Assembly: GCA_947455285.1 (NCBI GenBank) | Contig: CANGOK010000054.1 | Location: 1-13,879 of the forward strand | Direction: 5' to 3' | DNA: 13,879 nucleotides | Origin: Beijerinckiaceae bacterium | Lineage (GTDB): Bacteria; Pseudomonadota; Alphaproteobacteria; Rhizobiales; Beijerinckiaceae | Shown: in pieces, positions 1 to 6,060 of the stretch | Position numbering within the stretch: position 1 is the stretch's first letter | Layout of the letters: every line of letters begins with the position of its first letter | Translations under genes and position numbers: made by a program | Notes under the pieces: generated by a model | Told to the model about the DNA's origin: nothing | Seen by the model: the letters and a program-made list of their open reading frames with translations, nothing else | The model's database searches: none

Positions 1-1085
1 CAGTCCTGCCGGTTATAGCCGCCAAGGAACTGCAGATATTCGTCGACCGCGCGCGGGATGACGTCGAAATAGAGGCGCTTGGCCTCGCGCGGCTTCTGGA
101 ACATGAAGAGCGACAGGCTCTCAGGGCTGGCGTAGGTCAGCCATTCCTCAATGGTCAGGCCATTGCCCTTCGACTTCGAAATCTTCTGGCCCTTCTCATC
201 GAGGAAGAGCTCGTAATTGAAGCCCTCGGGCGCAGTTCCATCGAGGGCGCGCACGATGTTGCTGGAGAGCTTCACGGAGTCGATCAGATCCTTGCCGGCC
301 ATCTCATAGTCGACATCGAGGGCGTACCAACGCATGGCCCAGTCGGGCTTCCATTGCAGCTTGCAATGGCCGCCGGTGACAGGCGTCTCGAAGACTTCGC
401 CCGTATCAGGATCGCGCCAAGTGATCGTGCCCGCCTTGACGTCCATGGACTCGAGCGGAACCTGCATGACGACGCGGGTCTTGGGATGGATCGGCAGGAA
501 GGGCGAATAGGTGGAGGCGCGCTCGGCGCGCAGTGAAGGCAGCATGATCGCCTGCACGGCCTCGAAACGCTCCAGCATATGCAGCAGCGCCTTATCGAAA
601 CGGCCGGACCTATAATACTGCGTCGAGGAGGCGAACTCGTATTGGAAGCCGAAGCGATCGAGAAAGTTCCGCAGCATGGCGTTGTTGTGATGAGCGAAGC
701 TCTCGAACTTGCCGAAGGGATCGGGAATTTCGGTGAGCGGCTTGCCCAGATGCGGGATCAGGCTTTCCTTGTTCGGGATATTGTCGGGAACCTTGCGCAG
801 CCCATCCATGTCGTCGGAGAAGGCTAGCAGGCGCGTAGCGATGCGGCCTTCCGTCAGGATCTCGAAAGCGTGGCGCACCATGCTGGTGCGGGCGACTTCG
901 CCGAAGGTGCCAATATGCGGCAGGCCCGAGGGGCCGTAGCCGGTCTCGAAGAGCACTTCCTTCTGGCCGGTCTTTTCGACGCGGGCGACGAGTTTGCGCG
1001 CCTCCTCGAAGGGCCATGCGCTTGAGGTCAGCGCGGCTTGATGAAGCGACAGGAGCCCGGAGGCCGCGGGTGCGGCGTTAGTCAT
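1..1085 (-). CDS. lysK: Class I lysine--tRNA ligase (LysK), 3' end cut off by the window edge
   Basis: The product charges tRNA-Lys with lysine in the cytoplasm. It is the class I (Rossmann-fold) LysRS, typical of archaea and found in alphaproteobacteria, not the class II LysS. Visible motifs are the class I HIGH signature as P-H-I-G-T at residues 56-60, inside GPSGLPHIGTFGEVART, and the KMSKS loop as KISKSKGNG starting at residue 301. The first 361 residues are present; the C-terminal anticodon-binding part lies beyond position 1. Family members are usually about 520-550 residues, so roughly a third is missing. The ATG at 1083-1085 follows AAGGA with about 8 bases of spacing. It lies 85 bp downstream of the glycosyltransferase gene on the same strand and has its own candidate promoter at 1146-1174. 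The family call is very secure. Confidence 0.95.
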   Translation of the reverse strand, partial: MTNAAPAASGLLSLHQAALTSSAWPFEEARKLVARVEKTGQKEVLFETGYGPSGLPHIGTFGEVARTSMVRHAFEILTEGRIATRLLAFSDDMDGLRKVPDNIPNKESLIPHLGKPLTEIPDPFGKFESFAHHNNAMLRNFLDRFGFQYEFASSTQYYRSGRFDKALLHMLERFEAVQAIMLPSLRAERASTYSPFLPIHPKTRVVMQVPLESMDVKAGTITWRDPDTGEVFETPVTGGHCKLQWKPDWAMRWYALDVDYEMAGKDLIDSVKLSSNIVRALDGTAPEGFNYELFLDEKGQKISKSKGNGLTIEEWLTYASPESLSLFMFQKPREAKRLYFDVIPRAVDEYLQFLGGYNRQD

Positions 1086-1145
1086 TTCAGATCCTTGTGC
1101 GGAGGCGCGCAGGCGAGCCGGAACAGGCCGCGCGGAATGGGCGGC

Positions 1146-1174
1146 ACACTAGGCAGCGCAGCCCGCAAGGTCAA
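1146..1174 (-). promoter_or_regulatory. Candidate sigma-70-type promoter of lysK
   Basis: On the minus strand TTGACC (1174-1169) is followed by 17 bases and then TAGTGT (1151-1146). The -35 and the spacing are close to the housekeeping consensus; the -10 keeps only T, A and the final T. Predicted start of transcription is near 1139, giving a leader of about 54 bases. The -35 overlaps the stop codon of the upstream glycosyltransferase gene. This is inferred from sequence only. Confidence 0.4.
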
Positions 1175-3003
1175 CCAATCCGCCCGCCCCGTAAGGAGCT
1201 GCGCGCGAGACCATGCGTGGTCTTGGCCCAATGGTGAGGGCGCCGGAACAGATCGACCAGAGCCATGAATGAAGCCAGGCTCAACAGGGCCTGATGAACC
1301 GGCAGCATAAGGATCAGCCATAGCAGGGACGCTAACTTTCGACGCTTTGCGCCGATCACCAGAGGCGCAATGAGGGCGACGGATCCCAACGCCGCAACGG
1401 AACACCACACGAGGCTGAGGAACAGGTCCGCCAGCGTCACGGGCGCAAACAGCGCGCCCAATACCGCGTCATGGATAAAGAACGCCGTGTAAATCAGGCC
1501 CGTCAACGAGCCGAGCGCGCCGCCGGCAAGCATGACGATGAGCGCAGCGGCGCGCCGCAGGCCAAGCTCCCGCACAAGCCGTCCCGGCTGGCGCAGATGT
1601 ACGATGAGGGTCTGCATCCAGCCTTTCATCCAACGCCGCCGCTGCGCGAGCCAGGCGCGGGGTCTTGCGGGCGCTTCTTCGAAGGTCGGAGCGTCGAGGG
1701 TCGCGACCGCATAGCCCGTGCGCGCGAGGCGCACCCCCATGTCGGCGTCTTCCGTTACGTTCCAGGCGTCCCAACCATGTAAGCGATTCAGGGCTTCAAC
1801 CCGGAAATGATTGGACGTGCCGCCCAGCGGAATGGGCAAGCCCAAACGCGCCAACCCCGGATTAGAGACATCGAAGAGCGCCGCATATTCCAGCGCGAAA
1901 AATCCGGCGAGCCAGCTATCCCTAGCGTTATCGATCACGAGCGGACATTGCAGGCAGGCGAGCTCGGGAGGCGCTGCTGCAAAGGCGGCGGCGGCACGGC
2001 GAAGCTGCATGGGTTCAGGGTCGTCCTCCGCGTCATAGACTGTCAGCAGCTCTCCCCTCGCATAAGCGAGCCCAACGTTGAGCGCGCGCGGTTTTGTGCG
2101 AGGACGCCCATGGGGAATGATGACGATGTCATAGATCGCGCCGGGCGATAGCCGCTCAAGAGCGTGGCGCGTCTCATGATCATCAGCCTCGATAAGCAGC
2201 TTGATGTCGAGCTTGGCTCGGGGATAGTCGAGGCGCTCCAGCGCATCCAGCAAATGCGTCAGGATCGCGGCTTCCTTGTAGAGCGGCACGAGGACCGTAT
2301 ATCGCGGCAAGGCATGATCGGGCAGCGGCCGCGCCGTAAGAGATTGCGAGAAGACGCCGCAAACGGTCGCCGCCAGACGCGTGGAAATGGCGCCGACAAC
2401 GATGACCGAAACAAGGCCGCTGACCATAAGCCAACCCACGCCTCCCCCCACAAATACCGCCAATGCGGCGACTAGGGCCAGCGCCAAGGTAGCGCCCACA
2501 CGACGGGAGGGAACTTCAGCCGCCGTCAGGCTGGCGTCAGCGCGGCCAAGATCATGGCTCGCCCAATCCGCGATCTTCGCGCCTTCCAAAGCCCGCCGCG
2601 GGCGTAAGAGTCGCTGCGGCGTGGTGACGACGGCGCCGGATGGCTGCTCAAGACCTTCCAACGCCTTCAACAGATCGACGCCCTGTGGAGCGATCAGCAG
2701 AGCGTCACCCAAGGGTTCGCGATCCGCCTCGAACGGCAGGCCGAGCCGCTGCGCCAGGCATCGATAATAATCATCTGGCGGGACGATCTCTTCGGCGAGC
2801 AGGACCTCGTGCGCGGCCACGCCTTGTTTTTGCGCCTTCGTCGCTATCTTCCAGAGCAAGCCTGACGGCAGTCCGAGAGGCGCCAGAAAGCCAAGATCCG
2901 GAGGGAGCGAGCCCCCCTTTGGTAAGCTTGCCTCGTGCTCGGCCTCATGCGACCTCTGTGAGGTAACATAAGGGATGCTGGACCGGTCCGACGCGAGAGA
3001 CAT
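1171..3003 (-). CDS. Membrane GT2 glycosyltransferase with N-terminal GspE_N-like domain (XagB/cellulose-synthase-like)
   Basis: This is a processive-type family 2 glycosyltransferase, likely building an exopolysaccharide from a nucleotide sugar at the inner membrane. Counting from the ATG at 3003 (610 residues): residues about 35-160 resemble the GspE/type II secretion N-terminal fold; two membrane helices lie at about 170-207; the GT2 catalytic domain starts near 233 with YTVLVPLYKE. The catalytic domain has EADD (272-275), DAEDDPE (324-330), TEDAD (417-421) and the QRRRW acceptor/processivity motif (454-458). Three or four hydrophobic segments follow at about 486-585. An in-frame TTG at 3036 would add 11 residues but would overlap the start of the divergent gene, so I prefer the ATG; no convincing Shine-Dalgarno precedes either. 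The sugar substrate cannot be read from sequence. The architecture resembles proteins annotated XagB; that name is a family resemblance only. Confidence 0.85.
   Translation of the reverse strand: MSLASDRSSIPYVTSQRSHEAEHEASLPKGGSLPPDLGFLAPLGLPSGLLWKIATKAQKQGVAAHEVLLAEEIVPPDDYYRCLAQRLGLPFEADREPLGDALLIAPQGVDLLKALEGLEQPSGAVVTTPQRLLRPRRALEGAKIADWASHDLGRADASLTAAEVPSRRVGATLALALVAALAVFVGGGVGWLMVSGLVSVIVVGAISTRLAATVCGVFSQSLTARPLPDHALPRYTVLVPLYKEAAILTHLLDALERLDYPRAKLDIKLLIEADDHETRHALERLSPGAIYDIVIIPHGRPRTKPRALNVGLAYARGELLTVYDAEDDPEPMQLRRAAAAFAAAPPELACLQCPLVIDNARDSWLAGFFALEYAALFDVSNPGLARLGLPIPLGGTSNHFRVEALNRLHGWDAWNVTEDADMGVRLARTGYAVATLDAPTFEEAPARPRAWLAQRRRWMKGWMQTLIVHLRQPGRLVRELGLRRAAALIVMLAGGALGSLTGLIYTAFFIHDAVLGALFAPVTLADLFLSLVWCSVAALGSVALIAPLVIGAKRRKLASLLWLILMLPVHQALLSLASFMALVDLFRRPHHWAKTTHGLARSSLRGGRIG
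2952..2964. repeat. Perfect 5-bp inverted repeat with 3-bp loop
   Basis: ACCTC-TGT-GAGGT. It lies inside the poorly conserved N-terminal codons of the glycosyltransferase gene and about 72 bp before the start codon of the divergent solute-binding protein. It could be a regulator site for the divergent pair or simple chance. Confidence 0.4.
2980..2989. repeat. Perfect 10-bp palindrome GGACCGGTCC
   Basis: The palindrome sits 46 bp upstream of the start codon of the solute-binding protein and 14 bp inside the glycosyltransferase coding region. The divergent starts are only 32 bp apart, so regulatory sites would have to lie in coding DNA. GC-rich palindromes of this length also occur by chance. 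Confidence 0.35.
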
Positions 3004-3035
3004 CTGTGCTGCGCAATCAAGTGAGTGAATAAGCA

Positions 3036-3908
3036 ATGGCGGAATTTAAGTCGAAGAGCGCCAGCTTGGCCATAGCAAAAAAATGGGCCCTGCAGCTTTG
3101 CGCCGCCGCCATGGCCCTTTGCGCCGCCAGCTTCGCCATGGCCCAGAACGCCATCCCGAATTTTCATGATCCGCAGCATCGGCTCGACAGGCCCGACACA
3201 GCTTCGATCCGCGTCATCCGCTTTCTAACCGAGGACGATTATCCCCCCTTTGGCTTCGTCATGCCCGACGGCTCATTAAGCGGTTTCAATGTGGATCTCG
3301 CCCGCGCGCTCTGCGAGGAATTGCATGTGCAATGCACGATCCAACCCCGCCGCTGGGATACGATCCTCAACGCTATTGAACAGGGGCGAGCTGACGCGGC
3401 TGTCGCCTCCATCGCCATGTCGAAGGCCAACCGCGCGCGCGTCGATTTCACCGCGCCCTATTACAAAACCCCCGCGCGTTTCGTGAGCCGCGCATCTATC
3501 GTGCTGGGCGATACACACCCGCAGACCTTGGCGGGCAAAACGGTTGGCGTCGTCGCGCGCTCCGCCCACGAGGCCTATCTACGCGCCTTTTTTCCGCACC
3601 TGACTATTCGCGCCTATGACAATGCGCTAGCCCTTCGCTCTGCGTTAAAGCGCAACGAAATCGAAATCGCTTTTGGCGATGGCGTGTCTTTCGCGCTCTG
3701 GCTCAATGGCGCCGACGCCGGTGGCTGCTGCGCCTTTCGCGGCGGGCCTTATACGGAATCGCGCTTCTTCGGCGAGGGCGTGGGAATTGCGCTACGCAAG
3801 GACGATGGCGCGTTGAAACGCGCGCTCGATTATGCGCTCAAACGCGTGACGGAACGGGGCGTCTATGCGGATCTTTATCTGAAATATTTCCCGGTAGGCT
3901 TTTACTAA
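3036..3908 (+). CDS. Periplasmic solute-binding protein, family 3 (orphan, amino-acid-type)
   Basis: This is a 290-residue exported protein of the bacterial extracellular solute-binding family 3, the fold of polar amino-acid ABC receptors. Residues 1-36 form a signal peptide: lysines at 5, 7, 15 and 16, a hydrophobic stretch at 18-34, and an A-M-A|Q cleavage site after residue 36. The mature part has the family hallmarks: DYPPFGF near residue 68, GFNVDLARALCEEL, GRADAAVASIAMSKANRARVDF, the AGKTVGVV start of lobe 2, and a C-terminal YLKYFP. No permease or ATPase gene is adjacent, so it may work with a distant transporter, or as a sensor for the divergent polysaccharide gene. The ligand is unknown. 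Its stop codon is 4 bp from that of the convergent SCO gene. The Shine-Dalgarno is weak (GTGAG region). Confidence 0.85.
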   Translation: MAEFKSKSASLAIAKKWALQLCAAAMALCAASFAMAQNAIPNFHDPQHRLDRPDTASIRVIRFLTEDDYPPFGFVMPDGSLSGFNVDLARALCEELHVQCTIQPRRWDTILNAIEQGRADAAVASIAMSKANRARVDFTAPYYKTPARFVSRASIVLGDTHPQTLAGKTVGVVARSAHEAYLRAFFPHLTIRAYDNALALRSALKRNEIEIAFGDGVSFALWLNGADAGGCCAFRGGPYTESRFFGEGVGIALRKDDGALKRALDYALKRVTERGVYADLYLKYFPVGFY

Positions 3909-3912
3909 AGCT

Positions 3913-4494
3913 CTACATCCACCGCTTGATTTCCTTCAACGCCACATCATCGTCGCCGATGTTCAGCGGACCGATGAAGCGCATCTGCTTGTCCATGAGA
4001 TAGACGATGGCGCTGTGGTCCATGCTGTATTCGCCATCGGCGGTGGGGTTCTTGCGCGCATAGACGCGGTAGCCCTTCAGCATGGGCTCAAGCTGAGCGC
4101 GATCGCCCGAGAGGCCAATGATGCGCTTGTCGAAACTGCTCAGATAATCCTTCAGGATCGCCGGCGTGTCGCGCTCGGGGTCGACGGAGACGAAGACGCC
4201 TTTGATCTTCGCGTTCTCGCCGAGCTTCCTGAACAGTTCGGAGACTTCAAACAACGTCGTCGGGCAGACGTCCGGGCAGTGGGTATAGCCAAAGAAGATC
4301 ACCACCGGCTGCCCCCTGAGGTCAGCGTCGCTGACGCTTTTCCCATCGGAACCAGTGAGGGTGAAGGGAGCGCCGATGGAGGACGGTGGCGGGGCGCCAG
4401 GGCCCGAGAAGGTGAGCCAGGCGGCGACTGATACGAGCGCCAGACCAAAGCCAAGCACGATCGTGGGCAGCAGAATTCGAGGGGAAAGCGTCAT
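3913..4494 (-). CDS. SCO family copper chaperone (Sco1/SenC/PrrC-like)
   Basis: This is a membrane-anchored, thioredoxin-fold copper chaperone that helps assemble the CuA or CuB centre of cytochrome c oxidase on the periplasmic side. It has 193 residues. One N-terminal membrane anchor lies at about 7-29, followed by the SCO domain from about residue 40. The copper ligands are all present: Cys73 and Cys77 in THCPDVCP, and His160 in SMDHSA. SVDPERDTP (103-111) is another family signature. The length is normal for the family. It starts 11 bp after the stop of the small membrane-protein gene on the same strand, so the two are probably cotranscribed, perhaps with the deaminase gene further upstream. 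No cytochrome oxidase genes are in the window. Confidence 0.95.
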   Translation of the reverse strand: MTLSPRILLPTIVLGFGLALVSVAAWLTFSGPGAPPPSSIGAPFTLTGSDGKSVSDADLRGQPVVIFFGYTHCPDVCPTTLFEVSELFRKLGENAKIKGVFVSVDPERDTPAILKDYLSSFDKRIIGLSGDRAQLEPMLKGYRVYARKNPTADGEYSMDHSAIVYLMDKQMRFIGPLNIGDDDVALKEIKRWM

Positions 4495-4505
4495 CGAAAA
4501 TCCGG

Positions 4506-4679
4506 TCAGAAACAGCCCTGCGCGAAAGCGAGCATGTCGAAAAAGATCTCAGACCCGAAGCGCAGCCAGAACAGCCCGGCAGCGACGGCCAGCAACCCAA
4601 AGCCCGCGCCGGCGATCTTCAGGGCGCGGCGGGTCTCGGGCGCCATGTGCGGGCTTTGCTGCGTCTCGATCATGGTCAT
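4506..4679 (-). CDS. Small single-span membrane protein, 57 residues, upstream of SCO
   Basis: A short frame runs from ATG at 4679 to TGA at 4506. It reads MTMIETQQ... and ends ...DMLAFAQGCF. A polar N-terminus with an ETRR stretch (residues 15-18) is followed by a hydrophobic helix at about 21-38 (IAGAGFGLLAVAAGLFWL) and a C-terminal FGSEIFFDML segment. GGCGGA with 6 bases of spacing precedes the first ATG; a second in-frame ATG at 4673 is possible. It fits the 44-bp gap after the deaminase and sits 11 bp before SCO. On the minus strand TATAGT at 4711-4706 could be a -10, but no good -35 accompanies it. Its position suggests a link to SCO or oxidase assembly; this is inference. I recognise no named family. 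Confidence 0.7.
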   Translation of the reverse strand: MTMIETQQSPHMAPETRRALKIAGAGFGLLAVAAGLFWLRFGSEIFFDMLAFAQGCF

Positions 4680-4723
4680 GGCTGTTCCGCCGGTCTCATC
4701 GAGTCACTATAGCGCAATTTGTC

Positions 4724-5845
4724 TCAGGCGCGGAAATGTTTCGAGAGCTTGAGACCCTGCGCCTGATAGTTGGAGCCGAGTCCTGCGCCGTAGAGGCTCG
4801 ACGGCGTCTCGGCCATGCGCTCATAGACGAGCCGGCCGATGATCTGTCCGTCTTCGAGAATGAAGGGCACGTCATGGGAGCGCACTTCGAGCACCGCCCG
4901 CGCGCCAAGACCGCCGGCCTCAGCCGCGCCAAAGCCCGGATCGAAAAAGCCAGCGTAATGAACGCGGAATTCGCCGACCAGCGGATCGAAGGGCGTCATC
5001 TCCGCCGCATGATCGGGCGGCACACGCACGGCTTCCTTGGAAGCGAGAATATAGAATTCGCCGGGATCAAGGATCAGCCCGCTCGTGCGCCCTTCGGCCA
5101 TGACCGGCTCCCAGTAATGCTTGGGATCGCAAGCGCCGACTTTGTCCACGTCGATGAGGCCGGTATGCCGCTTGGCGCGATAGCCCAAAATGGAATTCGG
5201 GCCAAAGCCCGCAAGATCAATAGAGACGGCGACGCCGTTATGGAAGGAAGGATCCGAGCTGGTCACGATCGGCTCGCGAGCATGCAGCGCTCTGTGGCCC
5301 GCATCGTCGAGCACGGCGCCGCCATTGCGGAAGCGCATCTGGGAGAGGCGCGAACCCTGCCTTGCGAGGATGGGGAAGGTCTTGGGAGAAATCTCCGCAA
5401 AGAGCGGCCCCTTATAGCCCGCCCGCACCGTATCGAAAGAGCGCGTCCCATCAGTGATGACACGCGTGAAAACGTCGATGCGCCCCGTCGAGCTTTTCGG
5501 ATTGGCGGCGGCGCTCAGGCTCTCGGGGAGATCGAGGCTCTCCATCAATTCAGCGACATAGACGCAGTTGGTCTCGAGCACGGCGCCTTGAGTGAGGTCG
5601 ATCTCGTGGAGCTTCAGATCCTCAATGCGCTCCATGACGGTCGATGAGCCCGGCAGGAAGCTCGCCCGCATGCGCCAGGCGCGCGCGCCCAGCCGCAGGT
5701 CGAGGCTGGCGGGCTGGATCTGCCCCGGCGCGAAGGGGGCGGCATGAGAGATCAGCCCGGCCTGCGCCATGGCCTCGATCTGGCGGGCGGCGAGAATGCC
5801 GCTACCCCTTAGCCAGGGGGCGGTGGGGTTCAAATCGGTCGGCAC
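4724..5845 (-). CDS. dcd: 2'-deoxycytidine 5'-triphosphate deaminase, tandem-domain form
   Basis: The product deaminates dCTP to dUTP, feeding dUMP for thymidylate synthesis. It is the long alphaproteobacterial form with two dUTPase/Dcd-like halves. From the GTG at 5845 it has 373 residues. Half one has IQPASLDLRLG (43-53), NPKSSTGRID (115-124) with Ser119/120 and Arg122 in the nucleotide-binding position, and Glu151 in AEISPKTFP. Half two has HYAGFFDPGFG (296-306) and VLEVRSHDVP with Glu320, matching the catalytic-Glu strand of E. coli Dcd, then GQIIGRLVYERM. The GTG follows AAGGA with 8 bases of spacing. An upstream ATG at 5962 (412 residues) and TTG at 5989 are in frame. The 39 extra codons from the ATG have only about 62% GC at third positions against roughly 80% or more after the GTG, and they overlap the metZ promoter and riboswitch. 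I therefore favour the GTG. Confidence 0.9.
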   Translation of the reverse strand: MPTDLNPTAPWLRGSGILAARQIEAMAQAGLISHAAPFAPGQIQPASLDLRLGARAWRMRASFLPGSSTVMERIEDLKLHEIDLTQGAVLETNCVYVAELMESLDLPESLSAAANPKSSTGRIDVFTRVITDGTRSFDTVRAGYKGPLFAEISPKTFPILARQGSRLSQMRFRNGGAVLDDAGHRALHAREPIVTSSDPSFHNGVAVSIDLAGFGPNSILGYRAKRHTGLIDVDKVGACDPKHYWEPVMAEGRTSGLILDPGEFYILASKEAVRVPPDHAAEMTPFDPLVGEFRVHYAGFFDPGFGAAEAGGLGARAVLEVRSHDVPFILEDGQIIGRLVYERMAETPSSLYGAGLGSNYQAQGLKLSKHFRA

Positions 5846-5853
5846 CGGAACGA

Positions 5854-5858
5854 TCCTT
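5854..5858 (-). promoter_or_regulatory. Ribosome binding site that favours the GTG start of dcd
   Basis: AAGGA on the minus strand, 8 bases before the GTG at 5845. The upstream ATG at 5962 has only a GGAGGG about 15 bases away, which is too far for good initiation. Confidence 0.55.
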
Positions 5859-5914
5859 CGGTTTGGTTCTGCGGCGGAGCTGCGGAACGTCCCTTCCCGT
5901 AGCGCATCGCTCAA

Positions 5915-5943
5915 TTGACGCCAAGCGGATCGGGTCTTAGGCT
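5915..5943 (+). promoter_or_regulatory. Candidate metZ promoter
   Basis: TTGACG (5915-5920), 17 bases, then TAGGCT (5938-5943). The predicted transcription start near 5950 falls a few bases before the first stem of the SAM-II riboswitch at 5954, just where an aptamer transcript should begin. The -35 is near consensus; the -10 keeps only three consensus positions. Confidence 0.55.
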
Positions 5944-5953
5944 CCAAGACTTC

Positions 5954-6012
5954 TGTGGTCATTTGAGCCGGCTGGCTTGCCCTCCACAATAAAAAAGGGG
6001 CTAAAAGGCCGG
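5954..6012 (+). promoter_or_regulatory. SAM-II riboswitch (metA-type H-type pseudoknot) upstream of metZ
   Basis: SAM-II aptamers are small S-adenosylmethionine-sensing RNAs, mostly alphaproteobacterial, found before metA, metZ and related genes. Here stem P1 is TGTGG (5954-5958) with CCACA (5984-5988). The loop carries ATTTGAGCCGG (5961-5971) and GGCTTGC (5974-5980), both close to the conserved loop as I remember it. After P1 comes AATAAA, then GCTAAAAGG (6000-6008), the 3' signature. The pseudoknot is CCGGC (5968-5972) with GCCGG (6008-6012). A promoter is spaced correctly upstream and the metZ ATG is 48 bases downstream. Predicted effect: high SAM lowers MetZ synthesis. The match was made by eye; a covariance-model search would settle it. 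Confidence 0.8.
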
Positions 6013-6038
6013 GCTGGCGATATGGCTCGACCTTCAGG

Positions 6039-6053
6039 CCTCAGGATTAGAGG
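6039..6053 (+). promoter_or_regulatory. Hairpin that could hide the metZ Shine-Dalgarno
   Basis: CCTC (6039-6042) can pair with GAGG (6050-6053) around a 7-base loop. GAGGA at 6050-6054 is the metZ Shine-Dalgarno, 6 bases before ATG. AGGCC (6006-6010), part of which is used by the riboswitch pseudoknot, can instead pair with GGCCT (6037-6041). That pairing would compete with this hairpin. It gives a plausible translational OFF switch on SAM binding; the structure is inferred. Confidence 0.45.
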
Positions 6054-6060
6054 AACGAAG

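Noticed and set aside
3004..3036. TTG start at 3036 for the glycosyltransferase
   Set aside because: It would overlap the first base of the divergent start codon; the ATG at 3003 is simpler.
3036..3908. MxaJ/XoxJ-type quinoprotein-associated binding protein
   Set aside because: The sequence has the ordinary family 3 amino-acid-receptor motifs and no methanol dehydrogenase or cytochrome neighbours.
4355..5647. A 430-codon open frame on the plus strand opposite SCO and dcd
   Set aside because: It is antisense to two well-supported genes, has Arg/Ala/His-rich composition with no recognisable domain, and reflects the scarcity of stops in GC-rich DNA.
5977..6060. Upstream TTG start for metZ, adding 28 residues
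   Set aside because: The extension translates the SAM-II aptamer and the Shine-Dalgarno region; ATG 6061 has GAGGA at 6 bases.
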